A DNA stretch of 64,000 nucleotides from Tistlia consotensis USBA 355. GTDB lineage: Bacteria; Pseudomonadota; Alphaproteobacteria; Kiloniellales; DSM-21159. Positions 44,008 to 52,552 of the stretch are shown in pieces. Every line of letters starts with the position of its first letter. Positions within the stretch are counted from its first letter, which is position 1. The notes under the pieces were generated by a model. It had not been told where the DNA came from and did not search any database. It worked only from the letters and a program-made list of their open reading frames with translations. The stretch lies in contig NZ_FWZX01000025.1 of NCBI RefSeq assembly GCF_900177295.1, positions 1 through 64,000 on the forward strand, read 5' to 3'. Both the position numbers and the translations under genes were made by a program.

Positions 44008-45258
44008 TCAGCCGAAGCGCTCGGCCCGGAAGGGAGCCGGGTCGGCGAAGGGCGTCTCGCCCGACATCAGCTCGGCGAGCAGCCGGCCGGTGGTCGGGCC
44101 CAGGGTGAAGCCCTGGTGGCCGTGGCCGAAGTGCAGCCAGAGGCCCGGATGGTGCGGCGCCCGGCCGACGAGCGGCAGCATGTCCGGCATGCAGGGCCGG
44201 TTGCCGAGCCAGGGCTCCGGCTCGACCGGCGCGCCCAGCGTCAGCAGCTCGCCGGCCGCCTGCTCGGCGCGGCGCAGCTGCACCGGCGTCGGCGGCGCGT
44301 CGGGCAGGGCGAGCTCGGCGCCGGTCGTGATGCGCAGGCCGCGCGCCATCGGCGCCATGACGTAGCCGTACTCCTCGTCGAGCAGCGGCAGGTCCAGCCC
44401 GGCGTTGCTGCCGGCCGCGGCGTGGTAGTGCCGGTGGTAGCCGCGCTTGCGGATCATCGGGATGCGGTAGCCGAAGCGCTTCAGCAGGGCCGGCGACCAG
44501 GGACCGAGCGCGACGACCGCGGCGCCGGCCTCCAGCCGGCCCTGCTCCGTCTCGACCTGCCAGCCGCCGTTCGGTCCGGAGCGCAGGCTCCGGGCGTCGC
44601 CCTCGGCCCAGGTCGCGCCGGACTCGACGAGCAGCCGGGCGTAGGCCCCGACCAGCGCGCCGGGATCGCGCACCGTCCAGGGCTCGCTCCAGTGCAGGCC
44701 GCCGGCGCCGCCCTGGGTCAGGGCCGGCTCGGCCGCCGCGAGGGCGTCGGGGGCCAGGATCTCGACGGCGACGCCGTAGTCGCGCCGGATCCTGAGGGCG
44801 TCGGTCGCGGCCCGCTCCATCAGCTTCGGGCTGCGGAACAGGATGCGGAAGCCCTCGCGCCGGACCAGCGCCTCGGCGCCGGCGGCCGCGATCAGCGGCG
44901 CGTGCTCCTCGGCCGCCCTGCGGATCAGAGGGGCGTAGGCCCGGGAGATCTCCGCGTGGCTGGCCGGTGCCGAGTGCTGCCAGTAGGCGAGCAGCGGGGC
45001 GACGTAGGAGGGCAGGGCGCGCAGGTGGTAGTGCACGTCGTTGCTGCGCCCGAGCGCGATCGCCAGCAGCGTCGGCAGGCTCCGCGGCAGGGCGTAGGGC
45101 TCGACGCACTCGCTCTGGATGATCCCGGCGTTGCCGTAGCTGGTCTCGGTCCCCGGCGGGCGGCGGTCGACCAGCGCAACCGACCAGCCCCGCCGCTGCA
45201 GCTGCAGGGCGGCGCCGACGCCGGCCATGCCGGCGCCGAGCACGATGACGTCAGGCAT
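44008..45258 (-). CDS. FAD-dependent D-amino-acid dehydrogenase-like oxidoreductase (DadA family)
   Basis: A 416-residue flavoprotein of the DAO family. The N-terminal Rossmann motif is DVIVLGAGMAGVGAALQL (about 3-20) and the C-terminal FAD-binding segment is LWLHFGHGHQGFTLGPTTG. The family's ETSYGNAGII near residue 40 is typical of DadA. It would oxidise a D-amino acid or secondary amine to an imine/keto acid, passing electrons to quinone. It is the last gene of the minus-strand peptide/amide catabolic operon; the preceding RidA-type gene is a natural partner for its reactive imine products. Confidence 0.85.
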   Translation of the reverse strand: MPDVIVLGAGMAGVGAALQLQRRGWSVALVDRRPPGTETSYGNAGIIQSECVEPYALPRSLPTLLAIALGRSNDVHYHLRALPSYVAPLLAYWQHSAPASHAEISRAYAPLIRRAAEEHAPLIAAAGAEALVRREGFRILFRSPKLMERAATDALRIRRDYGVAVEILAPDALAAAEPALTQGGAGGLHWSEPWTVRDPGALVGAYARLLVESGATWAEGDARSLRSGPNGGWQVETEQGRLEAGAAVVALGPWSPALLKRFGYRIPMIRKRGYHRHYHAAAGSNAGLDLPLLDEEYGYVMAPMARGLRITTGAELALPDAPPTPVQLRRAEQAAGELLTLGAPVEPEPWLGNRPCMPDMLPLVGRAPHHPGLWLHFGHGHQGFTLGPTTGRLLAELMSGETPFADPAPFRAERFG

Positions 45259-45289
45259 CCTCGGCCCTCCCGCGAGCCGCTCGGCAAGG

Positions 45290-45625
45290 TCAGCCGCGAG
45301 CGGCGATCACCGTGATCTCGATCTTGGCGTCGATCATCAGCGGCGCCTCGAGGGTGGTGCGCGCCGGGAAGGGCTCGGCGAAGTGCTTGCGGTAGACCTC
45401 GTTGAAGGCGGCGAAGTCCGAGCGGTCGGTGAGGTAGACCGTGGCCGAGACGACGTCGGAGAGCGCCAGCCCCTCGCCGGCGAGCGTGGCGGCGATGTTC
45501 TTCAGGGTCTGCTCGGTCTGCGCGGCGATGCCTTCGGGCAGCGAGCCGTCGGCGGCGAAGCCGAGCTCGCCGGAGAGGTAGACCGTATCGCCGACGCGGC
45601 GAAGCTTGGAAAGGGGAAGAGCCAT
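45290..45625 (-). CDS. RidA/YjgF/UK114-family protein
   Basis: A 111-residue trimer-forming protein (GDTVYLSGELGFAADG...QTEQTLKNIAATLAGEGL...RTTLEAPLMIDAKIEITVIA). The conserved Arg (PARTT) that binds the carboxylate in active Rid imine deaminases is present. It probably hydrolyses or detoxifies enamine/imine intermediates made by the adjacent DadA-like oxidoreductase (inference from context). Spacing to neighbours is 31 and 39 nt. Confidence 0.87.
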   Translation of the reverse strand: MALPLSKLRRVGDTVYLSGELGFAADGSLPEGIAAQTEQTLKNIAATLAGEGLALSDVVSATVYLTDRSDFAAFNEVYRKHFAEPFPARTTLEAPLMIDAKIEITVIAARG

Positions 45626-45664
45626 GAATCGTCTCCTGGATGGCTGGGAGGGAAGGTCGCGGCC

Positions 45665-47179
45665 TCAGGCCGCGCCCGGGACGGGGTCCAGTGGCCAGAT
45701 CGGCCGGCGCACCTTGCGGTAGGGCAGGCGGGCCAGATCGTGCGTCGCGAGGCCACCGCTGTCGACCAGTACCACGGCGCGGGCCATCGGCGCGAAGGCG
45801 GCGCGGAAATGATGCGCCGACTTGACCGCGACGACGCGGAAGCGCGACGGCTCGGCGCCGAGGATCCGGAACATCTCCTGGTCGTAGGTCTGCAGCGTGT
45901 TGCTCGAGAGCGCGATCGAGACGCCGCCAACCCTGAACAGCGCCGAGGGGCCGAGGTTCATCGCGACGCCGCCGTTCATCGGCCCCTCGCAGACGAAGGG
46001 CCCCTCGGCCAGCGCCTCGACCCTGCCGGTCAGGCGCAGCGACGGGCCGTAGGTGCCGGGATCGCGCTTGGCGCCGACCTCGAGCTCGAGCTCCGCGCCC
46101 GGCCCCGCCGCGTGGCAGGCGGCCGCGGCCTCGGGATCGACGAGCACGCCGAACAGCGCGCCCTCGATGCGGGCCTCGACCAGTGCCTCGAGCAGCCGCA
46201 CGCCGTCGCCGTAGGCGCCGGAGCCGGGGTTGTCGCTGAAGTCGGCGACGACCAGGGGGCGGGCATCGTCCGGATCGGCTGCGGCCTCGGCGGCGAGGCG
46301 CGTCGTGGCGGCGAGGTCGAGCTCCTCGACCGTGCTCTCCGCGCGGCGCACGACGGCCTCGCGCCAGAGCACCTCGGCGGCACCGGCGGCGGCCGACTCG
46401 GCGGCGTTGCGGCCGGCGTCGTAGGTGACCTGGACGCTGGGGCCGGCCTCCTCGATGTCGGCCAGCGAGAAGCCGGCGCAGAGGTCGATGGACAGCAGGC
46501 CGGGCGTCGCCGCCTGCAGGCCCGCGGCGCGCTCCATCAGGTCGTTCATCACGCCGCCCTGGGTGCGGCCGTGGTTCATGCCGGCCAGCAGCGGGCCCTG
46601 CAGGCGCGCGACCTTGGGCCGGATCTCGCCGTCCATCGCCGCCTGCAGCAGCTCGGCGGCGCGCAGCGCCGTCTCGAACTGGTCGACGTGCGGATAGGTC
46701 CGGTAGGGCAGCAGGATGTCGGCCAGCCGCGCCATGCGCTCGGTGACGTTGGCGTGGAGGTCGAGGGTGACGGCGACCGGCAGCTCCCTGCCGAGCCGCG
46801 CCCGGATGCCCTCCAGCAGCGCGCCCTCGGCGTCGTCGTCGGTCTCGGCGACCATGGCGCCGTGCAGCGCCAGGATGACGCCGTCGAAGGGGCCCGCGTC
46901 GCAGGCCTCGTAGACCAGGCGCTGCAGCTCGGCCCAGCAGTCGGCCGTGACCTTGCCCGACGGCGTCGCCGCGGCGGCGACCGGCTGCACCAGGGTCCAG
47001 CCGAAGCGCTCTGCGGCGGCCAGGTGGCCGGCGATCTCGGTCCTGGTGCCCGCCAGGGCCGGCGCGATCTCGGCGCCGACCAGGAACAGGCGGTTGCGGT
47101 AGTCGTCGAGGGTCGTCGGGACGATCGAGAAGGTGTTGGTCTCGTGGGCGATCTGCGCCGAGAGCACGCGGCGGGTCAT
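45665..47179 (-). CDS. MlrC-family (M81) metallohydrolase
   Basis: A 504-residue protein of the microcystinase C family, predicted zinc-dependent. Family motifs are SAQIAHETNTFS (about 7-18), ILALHGAMVAE, VTLDLHANVTERM, YRTYPHVDQFETA and the C-terminal SNTLQTYDQEMF...VVKSAHHFRAAF-type block. MlrC cleaves linear peptides in microcystin breakdown, but most relatives sit in amino-acid/amide catabolic operons with unknown substrates, as here. The start overlaps the amidase stop (ATGA at 47176-47179). Confidence 0.87.
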   Translation of the reverse strand: MTRRVLSAQIAHETNTFSIVPTTLDDYRNRLFLVGAEIAPALAGTRTEIAGHLAAAERFGWTLVQPVAAAATPSGKVTADCWAELQRLVYEACDAGPFDGVILALHGAMVAETDDDAEGALLEGIRARLGRELPVAVTLDLHANVTERMARLADILLPYRTYPHVDQFETALRAAELLQAAMDGEIRPKVARLQGPLLAGMNHGRTQGGVMNDLMERAAGLQAATPGLLSIDLCAGFSLADIEEAGPSVQVTYDAGRNAAESAAAGAAEVLWREAVVRRAESTVEELDLAATTRLAAEAAADPDDARPLVVADFSDNPGSGAYGDGVRLLEALVEARIEGALFGVLVDPEAAAACHAAGPGAELELEVGAKRDPGTYGPSLRLTGRVEALAEGPFVCEGPMNGGVAMNLGPSALFRVGGVSIALSSNTLQTYDQEMFRILGAEPSRFRVVAVKSAHHFRAAFAPMARAVVLVDSGGLATHDLARLPYRKVRRPIWPLDPVPGAA

Positions 47180-48612
47180 CGGGTCAGCTTCTCCAGGTCG
47201 GGCAGGGGACGGCCGAGGCCGGGCAGGGCCGCCAGATGGGCCTCCAGCGCGGCCGCCAGGGCGAGCAGGCGGCGGTCGCCGCCGCGCTTGCCGCAGAGCT
47301 GGATGCCGAAGGGCGTGCCGGTCGGGTCGAGGCCACAGGGCAGCGAGATCACCGGATGGGCGGTCAGGGTCAGGCCGTAGGTCAGGGCCAGCCAGTGGAA
47401 GTAGGTGCGCGCCGGCTTGCCGTCGATCTCGCTCAGGGTCAGCTGGCGGTGCGGGAAGGGCGGCACCGCGACGGTCGGGCAGATCAGCAGGTCGTAGTCG
47501 TCCATGAAGCGGAGGAAGCGCCGGTAGAGCGCGGTGTGGGCGGCCTGGGCCTCGGCGACGTCGCTGAGGCTCATGGCGAGCCCCTGCTCGACGTTGGCGA
47601 CGATGTTGGGGCCGAGCAGCGCCTTCTGCTCCGGCGTCCGCTTGCCGTGGGCGGCGACGAACTGCAGGGCGCGCAGCACGTCGAAGATCGCGTCGGCGTC
47701 GTCGAGCGGCGGGTCGACCTCCTCGACGCTGCCGAAGGCGCCGCGGAACCGTGCGACGGCCTTGCCGAAGGTCTCGCGGATGCGCGAATCGACCGGCGCG
47801 AAGCCGAGGTCGGTGCTGACCGCGACGCGCAGGTCCGAGAGGTCGGCCTCCGGCAGCGGAAAGAAGCCCCCGGGCGTGCCGTCGGGCGGCGACAGGGGGT
47901 CGCGGGGGTCGCTGGCGACCATCGCCTGGAACAGCAGTGCGGTGTCGGCGACGGTGCGGCCCATCGGCCCCAGCACCGAGATCGGCGCCCAGCCGGCCTG
48001 GCGCCGCTCCGAGGGCACCAGGCCCGGCGTCGGGCGGTGGCCGACGATGCCGCAGAAGCCGGCCGGCAGGCGCAGGCTGCCGCCGGTGTCCGAGCCGGTC
48101 GCGATCGGCGTCATGCCGGTGGCCAGGGCCGCGGCCGAGCCGCCGGAGGAGCCGCCGCAGGTGCGCTCCGGATCGAAGGGGTTGCCGGTCGCGCCGTAGA
48201 CCGGGTTGGTCGAGTTGCCGCCGGCGCCGAATTCCGGGACGTTGGTCTTGCCGACGACGACGGCGCCGGCCGCGCGCACTGCGGCAACCGTGCGCTCGTC
48301 GCGCACCGGCACGTGGTCGGCGAAGAGCTTCGAGCCGAAGGTGGTGCGCAGGCCCTCGGTCTCCTGCAGGTCCTTGATGCCGACCGGCAGGCCGTGCAGC
48401 GGGCCCAGGGCCTCGCCGGCCTTGACCGCGTGCTCGGCGGCCTCGGCCTCGCGGCGGGCGCGCTCGAAGCAGGTCGCGGTGATGGCGTTGAGCGCCGGGT
48501 TCACCCGCTCGATGCGGGCGAGGCAGGAGTCGAGCAGCTCGACCGGCGAGACGGCACGCCGGCCGATCAGCCGCCGCAGGGCGACGGCGTCGAGATCGCA
48601 GAGTTCGGTCAT
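47176..48612 (-). CDS. Amidase-signature family amidase
   Basis: A 478-residue AS-family amidohydrolase with the Ser-cisSer-Lys triad in place: K80 (PVGIKDLQ), S155 (CGGSSGGSAAAL) and nucleophile S179 (SDTGGSLRLPA). The 24-residue spacing of the two serines is the family norm. It hydrolyses an amide to acid plus ammonia/amine; the substrate is unknown. The ATG at 48612 overlaps the stop of the transporter ATPase (ATGA), tying uptake to hydrolysis. Confidence 0.9.
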   Translation of the reverse strand: MTELCDLDAVALRRLIGRRAVSPVELLDSCLARIERVNPALNAITATCFERARREAEAAEHAVKAGEALGPLHGLPVGIKDLQETEGLRTTFGSKLFADHVPVRDERTVAAVRAAGAVVVGKTNVPEFGAGGNSTNPVYGATGNPFDPERTCGGSSGGSAAALATGMTPIATGSDTGGSLRLPAGFCGIVGHRPTPGLVPSERRQAGWAPISVLGPMGRTVADTALLFQAMVASDPRDPLSPPDGTPGGFFPLPEADLSDLRVAVSTDLGFAPVDSRIRETFGKAVARFRGAFGSVEEVDPPLDDADAIFDVLRALQFVAAHGKRTPEQKALLGPNIVANVEQGLAMSLSDVAEAQAAHTALYRRFLRFMDDYDLLICPTVAVPPFPHRQLTLSEIDGKPARTYFHWLALTYGLTLTAHPVISLPCGLDPTGTPFGIQLCGKRGGDRRLLALAAALEAHLAALPGLGRPLPDLEKLTR

Positions 48613-49622
48613 GAATGCTCTTGTGGTTGCTCTTGCGGGGCCGCGGATGCGGCTCCCGTCGGCGCGGGCCCGTGCAGGTGGCACTCGATGCGCCCCAGCG
48701 CGTCGCGCAGGGTCTGCGGCCGGACTTGGCTGCAGATCGGCAGGACCGAAGGACAGCGCGGGTGGAAGGCGCAGCCGCTCGGCGGGTCGATGGGGTTGGG
48801 GTAGGCGACGCCCAGGTGGGTGTCCGGCACGCCGAGCCCGGGCTCCGGCGTCAGCACGGATTCGAGCAGTGCCCGGGTGTAGGGATGGCGCGCCTCGGCG
48901 AAGAGCCGCGCGGTCGGCGCGACCTCGACGATGCGCCCCAGGTACATGACCGCGACCCGGTTGGCGATGTGCTCGACCACGGCCAGGTTGTGGCTGATCA
49001 GCAGGTAGGTCAGCCCGAGCTCCTTCTGGAGGTCGAGCAGCAGGTTGAGGATCTGCGACTGGACCGAGACGTCGAGCGCGCTGGTCGGCTCGTCGCAGAT
49101 CATCACCTCCGGCCGCATCACCAGGGCGCGGGCGATGGCGACGCGCTGGCGCTGGCCGCCGGACATCTGGCCCGGGTAGCTGTCGGCGACGCGGCGCGGC
49201 AGGCCGACCAGGTCCAGGGTCTCGGCGACCACCCTGGCCCGCCCGGCGGGGTCGCCGACCTGATGGACCTGCAGCGGCGCCGCGACGATCTGGGCCACGG
49301 TCTTGCGCGGGTTGAGCGACGAGTAGGGGTCCTGGAAGACCGGCTGGATGCGCCGCGCCCGCGCCTTGCGGTCGGCGGGCTTCATCGGCTGGCCGTCGAT
49401 CAGCACCTCGCCGCTGCTCGGCGGCAGCAGGCCGAGCAGGATGCGCGACAGCGTGGTCTTGCCGCAGCCGGACTCGCCGACCAGGGCCAGCACCTCGCCC
49501 CGGCGCAGCTGCAGCGAGACCGAATCGACGGCGCGCAGCGTCGCCTTGCCGCGCATCAGGCCGCGGCTGATCCGGAAGGTCCGGCTGACGTCGCGCAGCG
49601 CGAGGACGGGGGTGTCGCTCAT
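48609..49622 (-). CDS. Dipeptide/oligopeptide ABC transporter ATPase, DppF type
   Basis: A 337-residue ATPase. Walker A is GESGCGKTT (about 45-53), the Q-loop is FQDPYSSLNPR, the signature is MSGGQRQRVAIARAL and Walker B is VMICDEPTSALD. A C-terminal oligopeptide-transporter extension has the iron-sulfur-type cysteines (GCAFHPRCPSVLPIC...ECHLHG). The ATG at 49622 overlaps the DppD-type stop by 4 nt. Confidence 0.92.
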   Translation of the reverse strand: MSDTPVLALRDVSRTFRISRGLMRGKATLRAVDSVSLQLRRGEVLALVGESGCGKTTLSRILLGLLPPSSGEVLIDGQPMKPADRKARARRIQPVFQDPYSSLNPRKTVAQIVAAPLQVHQVGDPAGRARVVAETLDLVGLPRRVADSYPGQMSGGQRQRVAIARALVMRPEVMICDEPTSALDVSVQSQILNLLLDLQKELGLTYLLISHNLAVVEHIANRVAVMYLGRIVEVAPTARLFAEARHPYTRALLESVLTPEPGLGVPDTHLGVAYPNPIDPPSGCAFHPRCPSVLPICSQVRPQTLRDALGRIECHLHGPAPTGAASAAPQEQPQEHS

Positions 49623-50632
49623 GCCGGCGCTCCCGCCGGGTCGGCCAGCACGCAGCGGACGGCGCGGCCGGCCTCCAGCCGGTGCAGCGGCACCGGCCGC
49701 CGGCAGGCGGCCTGCGCCAGCGCGCAGCGCTCGCGGAAGCCGCACTCCTCGAGCGACCCGACCAGGGAGGGCACGATGCCCGGGATCGAGCCGAGCGGCT
49801 CGCCCGGCCTGGTGCGGCCCGGCACCGGCACGCAGGACAGCAGGCCGCGGGTGTAGGGGTGGCGCGGGTTTCCGAAGATCTCGACGGCGCTGCCGCTCTC
49901 GACGATCTCGCCGGCGTACATCACCGCGACCTTGTCGGCGACGCGGGCGACGACGCCCAGGTCGTGGGTGATCAGCACCAGGGCCAGGCCCATCTCGCGC
50001 TTCAGCTCCAGCAGCAGGTGCAGGATCTGCGCCTGGATCGTGACGTCGAGCGCCGTCGTCGGCTCGTCGGCGATGATCAGCTCGGGGCCGCACATCAGCG
50101 CCATGGCGATCATGATGCGCTGGCGCAGGCCGCCGGAGAGCTGGTGCGGGTACTGCCCCAGGCGCCGCCCGGCGGCGGTGATGCCGACCCGCTCCAGCAG
50201 GTGCACGGCGCGCTCGCGGGCCTGGCGGCGGCCGACCCGGCGGTGGCAGAGCAGGGCTTCCTCCAGCTGGTCGCCGATGCTGTAGGCCGGGTTCAGCGAG
50301 GTCATCGGCTCCTGGAAGATCATCGCCAGGCGATTGCCGCGCAGCGCCGCCATGCGCCGCTCCGAGAGGCCCAGCAGCTCCTGACCGTCGAAGCTGAGCC
50401 GCCGGGCCGAGCGCTTCGCACGGCGCGGCAGCAGGCCCATGACGGCGAGCGAGGTCAGCGATTTGCCGCAGCCGGACTCGCCGACCAGGCAGAGCGTCTC
50501 GCCGCGGCCGACCTCGAAGGACAGGCCGCGCACGGCGTGCAGCGTGCCCTGCTCCAGCGGCAGGTCGACCCGCAGATCCTCGACGGCGAGCAGGGGCGTC
50601 TCGCCCATTCCCGGGCTCATCCCCCCGCTCAT
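49619..50632 (-). CDS. Dipeptide/oligopeptide ABC transporter ATPase, DppD type
   Basis: A 337-residue ATPase. Walker A is GESGCGKSL, the Q-loop is FQEPMTSLNPAYS, the signature is LSGGLRQRIMIAMAL and Walker B is LIIADEPTTALD. The C-terminal cysteine-bearing extension is CGFRERCALAQAAC. An alternative start at Met9 (MGETPLL) is possible, but the first ATG overlaps the upstream permease stop (ATGA). It partners the DppF-type ATPase. Confidence 0.92.
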   Translation of the reverse strand: MSGGMSPGMGETPLLAVEDLRVDLPLEQGTLHAVRGLSFEVGRGETLCLVGESGCGKSLTSLAVMGLLPRRAKRSARRLSFDGQELLGLSERRMAALRGNRLAMIFQEPMTSLNPAYSIGDQLEEALLCHRRVGRRQARERAVHLLERVGITAAGRRLGQYPHQLSGGLRQRIMIAMALMCGPELIIADEPTTALDVTIQAQILHLLLELKREMGLALVLITHDLGVVARVADKVAVMYAGEIVESGSAVEIFGNPRHPYTRGLLSCVPVPGRTRPGEPLGSIPGIVPSLVGSLEECGFRERCALAQAACRRPVPLHRLEAGRAVRCVLADPAGAPA

Positions 50633-51540
50633 CCGCGTCCCTCCGGCGCCATGACGTCGCGCAGGCCGTCGCCCAGCAGGTTGATCGCCAGCACCAGCAG
50701 GAACAGGGCGGCGCCAGGGATGGTGATCAGCCAGCTCTTGAAGAACATGACCTTGCGGCCTTCCGAGACCATCAGGCCCCAGGAGGGCGTCGGCGGCTGC
50801 ACGCCGAGGCCGAGGAAGGACAGCGCGGCCTCCAGCAGGATCGCGTGGGCCATCTCCAGGGTCGCGATGACGATCAGGGCGCCCAGCACGTTGGGCAGGA
50901 TCTCGGACAGGACGATGCGCCAGACCGACATGCCGAGCGCCTCGGCGGCGGTCACGTACTCGAGGTCGCGGACCTGCCGGGTCGCGCTGCGCATGACCAC
51001 GGCGAAGCGGTCCCAGAGCAGGAAGCCGAGCACCAGCACGACGACGACCAGCGAACTGCCGGCGATGGCGACGACGGCGAGCGCGACCAGGATCACCGGC
51101 ATCGACAGGCGGGTCGTGACGACGAAGTTCACGACATGGTCGACGCGGCCGCCGAAGTAACCGGCGGCGACGCCCATGGCCGTGCCGATCAGCCCGGAGA
51201 TGGTCATGGCGACCAGGCCGATGATCAGCGAGACGCGGGAGCCGTAGAGCATGCGGCTGAGATAGTCGCGGCCCAGCTGGTCGGTGCCGAGCGGATGCGC
51301 CCAGCTGCCCTTGGCCGACCAGACCGGGTCGATCAGCCGCTTGGTCAGGTCCTGGGCGTAGGGGTCGTGCGGGGCGAGCAGAGGCGCGGTCAGCGCGATC
51401 GCCACGAAGGCGAGCAGCAGGAAGCCGCCGAACAGCACGCTGCCGTGGCGCAGCGAGCGCCGGCGCATCCGCGCCCAGGGCCCGAGCGGGGCAGGCGCTT
51501 CCGCGCCCGCGGTTTCGGTCGTCACGGGGCTCTCGCTCAT
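50629..51540 (-). CDS. Dipeptide-type ABC transporter permease, DppC type
   Basis: A 303-residue permease with an N-terminal cytoplasmic stretch, six predicted helices and the BPD_transp_1 EAA loop (EYVTAAEALGMSVWRIVLSEILPN). The periplasmic loop PLLAPHDPYAQDLTKRL and HPLGTDQLGRDYLSRM are typical of DppC. It follows the DppB-type gene after 4 nt. Confidence 0.92.
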   Translation of the reverse strand: MSESPVTTETAGAEAPAPLGPWARMRRRSLRHGSVLFGGFLLLAFVAIALTAPLLAPHDPYAQDLTKRLIDPVWSAKGSWAHPLGTDQLGRDYLSRMLYGSRVSLIIGLVAMTISGLIGTAMGVAAGYFGGRVDHVVNFVVTTRLSMPVILVALAVVAIAGSSLVVVVLVLGFLLWDRFAVVMRSATRQVRDLEYVTAAEALGMSVWRIVLSEILPNVLGALIVIATLEMAHAILLEAALSFLGLGVQPPTPSWGLMVSEGRKVMFFKSWLITIPGAALFLLVLAINLLGDGLRDVMAPEGRG

Positions 51541-51544
51541 CGCC

Positions 51545-52462
51545 TCAGGCCACCCGGATCCTGGGGTCGAGCCAGGCGTTGAAGAGGTCGGCGAGCAGCG
51601 CCAGCAGGATGTAGATCACCGACAGCATCAGCACGATGCCCTGGACCACGGTGAAGTCGGAGCGCTGCAGCGAGATCCAGGCCAGCTGCCCGACGCCGGG
51701 CAGGGCGAAGATCGACTCGATGACGATCGAGCCGCTGAGCATGAAGCCGAACTGCACGGCGGCCAGCGAGACCACCGGGATCACGGCGTTGCGCAGGGCG
51801 TGCTTGAACAGCACCTTGCCGGTGCGCAGGCCCTTGGCGCGCGCCGTGCGGATGTAGTCGGAGCCCAGCACCTCGACCATGCCGGCGCGGGTCAGGCGCA
51901 TGATCGCCGGGGTCGCGTAGTAGCCGAGCGCGATCGCCGGCATGACGTAGTTGAGCAGGCTGCCGGTGCCGGAGATCGGCAGCAGCCGGCCCCAGACGCC
52001 GAGCACCAGGATCAGCAGCAGGGCGAACCAGAAGCTCGGCATGGCCTGGCCGAAGACGGCGAGCCAGAGGGCCGCGTGGTCGAGCAGGCTGTTCGGCCGC
52101 AGGGCCGCGACGACGCCGAGCGGGATCGACAGTGCCAGGGCGAAGACCAGCGAGAGCGCGCCGAGCAGCAGGGTCACCGGCAGCCGCTCGGCGATCAGCT
52201 GGGCGACCGGCACGTTGAAGTAGACCGAGCGGCCGAGGTCGCCGGACAGGGTCTTGCCGAGCCACTCGACGTACTGCACCGGCAGCGGCCGGTCGAAGCC
52301 GTACTGCTGCCGCACGGCCTGGATGTCGGTCTCGGTCGCGCCCTCGCCGGCGATCGCCACCGCGATGTCGCCCGAGGCGCGCAGCAGCACGAAGCCGACG
52401 ACCGAGACCGTGACCGCCACCAGGAGGGCCAGCGCCAGGCGCTTGACCAGGAATCCCAGCAT
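51545..52462 (-). CDS. Dipeptide-type ABC transporter permease, DppB type
   Basis: A 305-residue permease starting MLGFLVKRLALALLVA, with the DppB periplasmic region (QYGFDRPLPVQYVEWLGK) and EAA loop (SDYIRTARAKGLRTGKVLFKHALRN). It forms the transmembrane channel with the DppC-type protein. It begins about 90 nt downstream of the binding-protein gene; that short gap has GC-rich inverted repeats that could down-tune permease expression relative to the binding protein. Confidence 0.92.
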   Translation of the reverse strand: MLGFLVKRLALALLVAVTVSVVGFVLLRASGDIAVAIAGEGATETDIQAVRQQYGFDRPLPVQYVEWLGKTLSGDLGRSVYFNVPVAQLIAERLPVTLLLGALSLVFALALSIPLGVVAALRPNSLLDHAALWLAVFGQAMPSFWFALLLILVLGVWGRLLPISGTGSLLNYVMPAIALGYYATPAIMRLTRAGMVEVLGSDYIRTARAKGLRTGKVLFKHALRNAVIPVVSLAAVQFGFMLSGSIVIESIFALPGVGQLAWISLQRSDFTVVQGIVLMLSVIYILLALLADLFNAWLDPRIRVA

Positions 52463-52552
52463 CGCTCGCTTCCCCTGACTGGCACCGGGAGTGGGACTGG
52501 TACTGCCGGACCGGCGGGACGCGGCCCGCCGGCCCGGCAGCGGCCGGTTGCG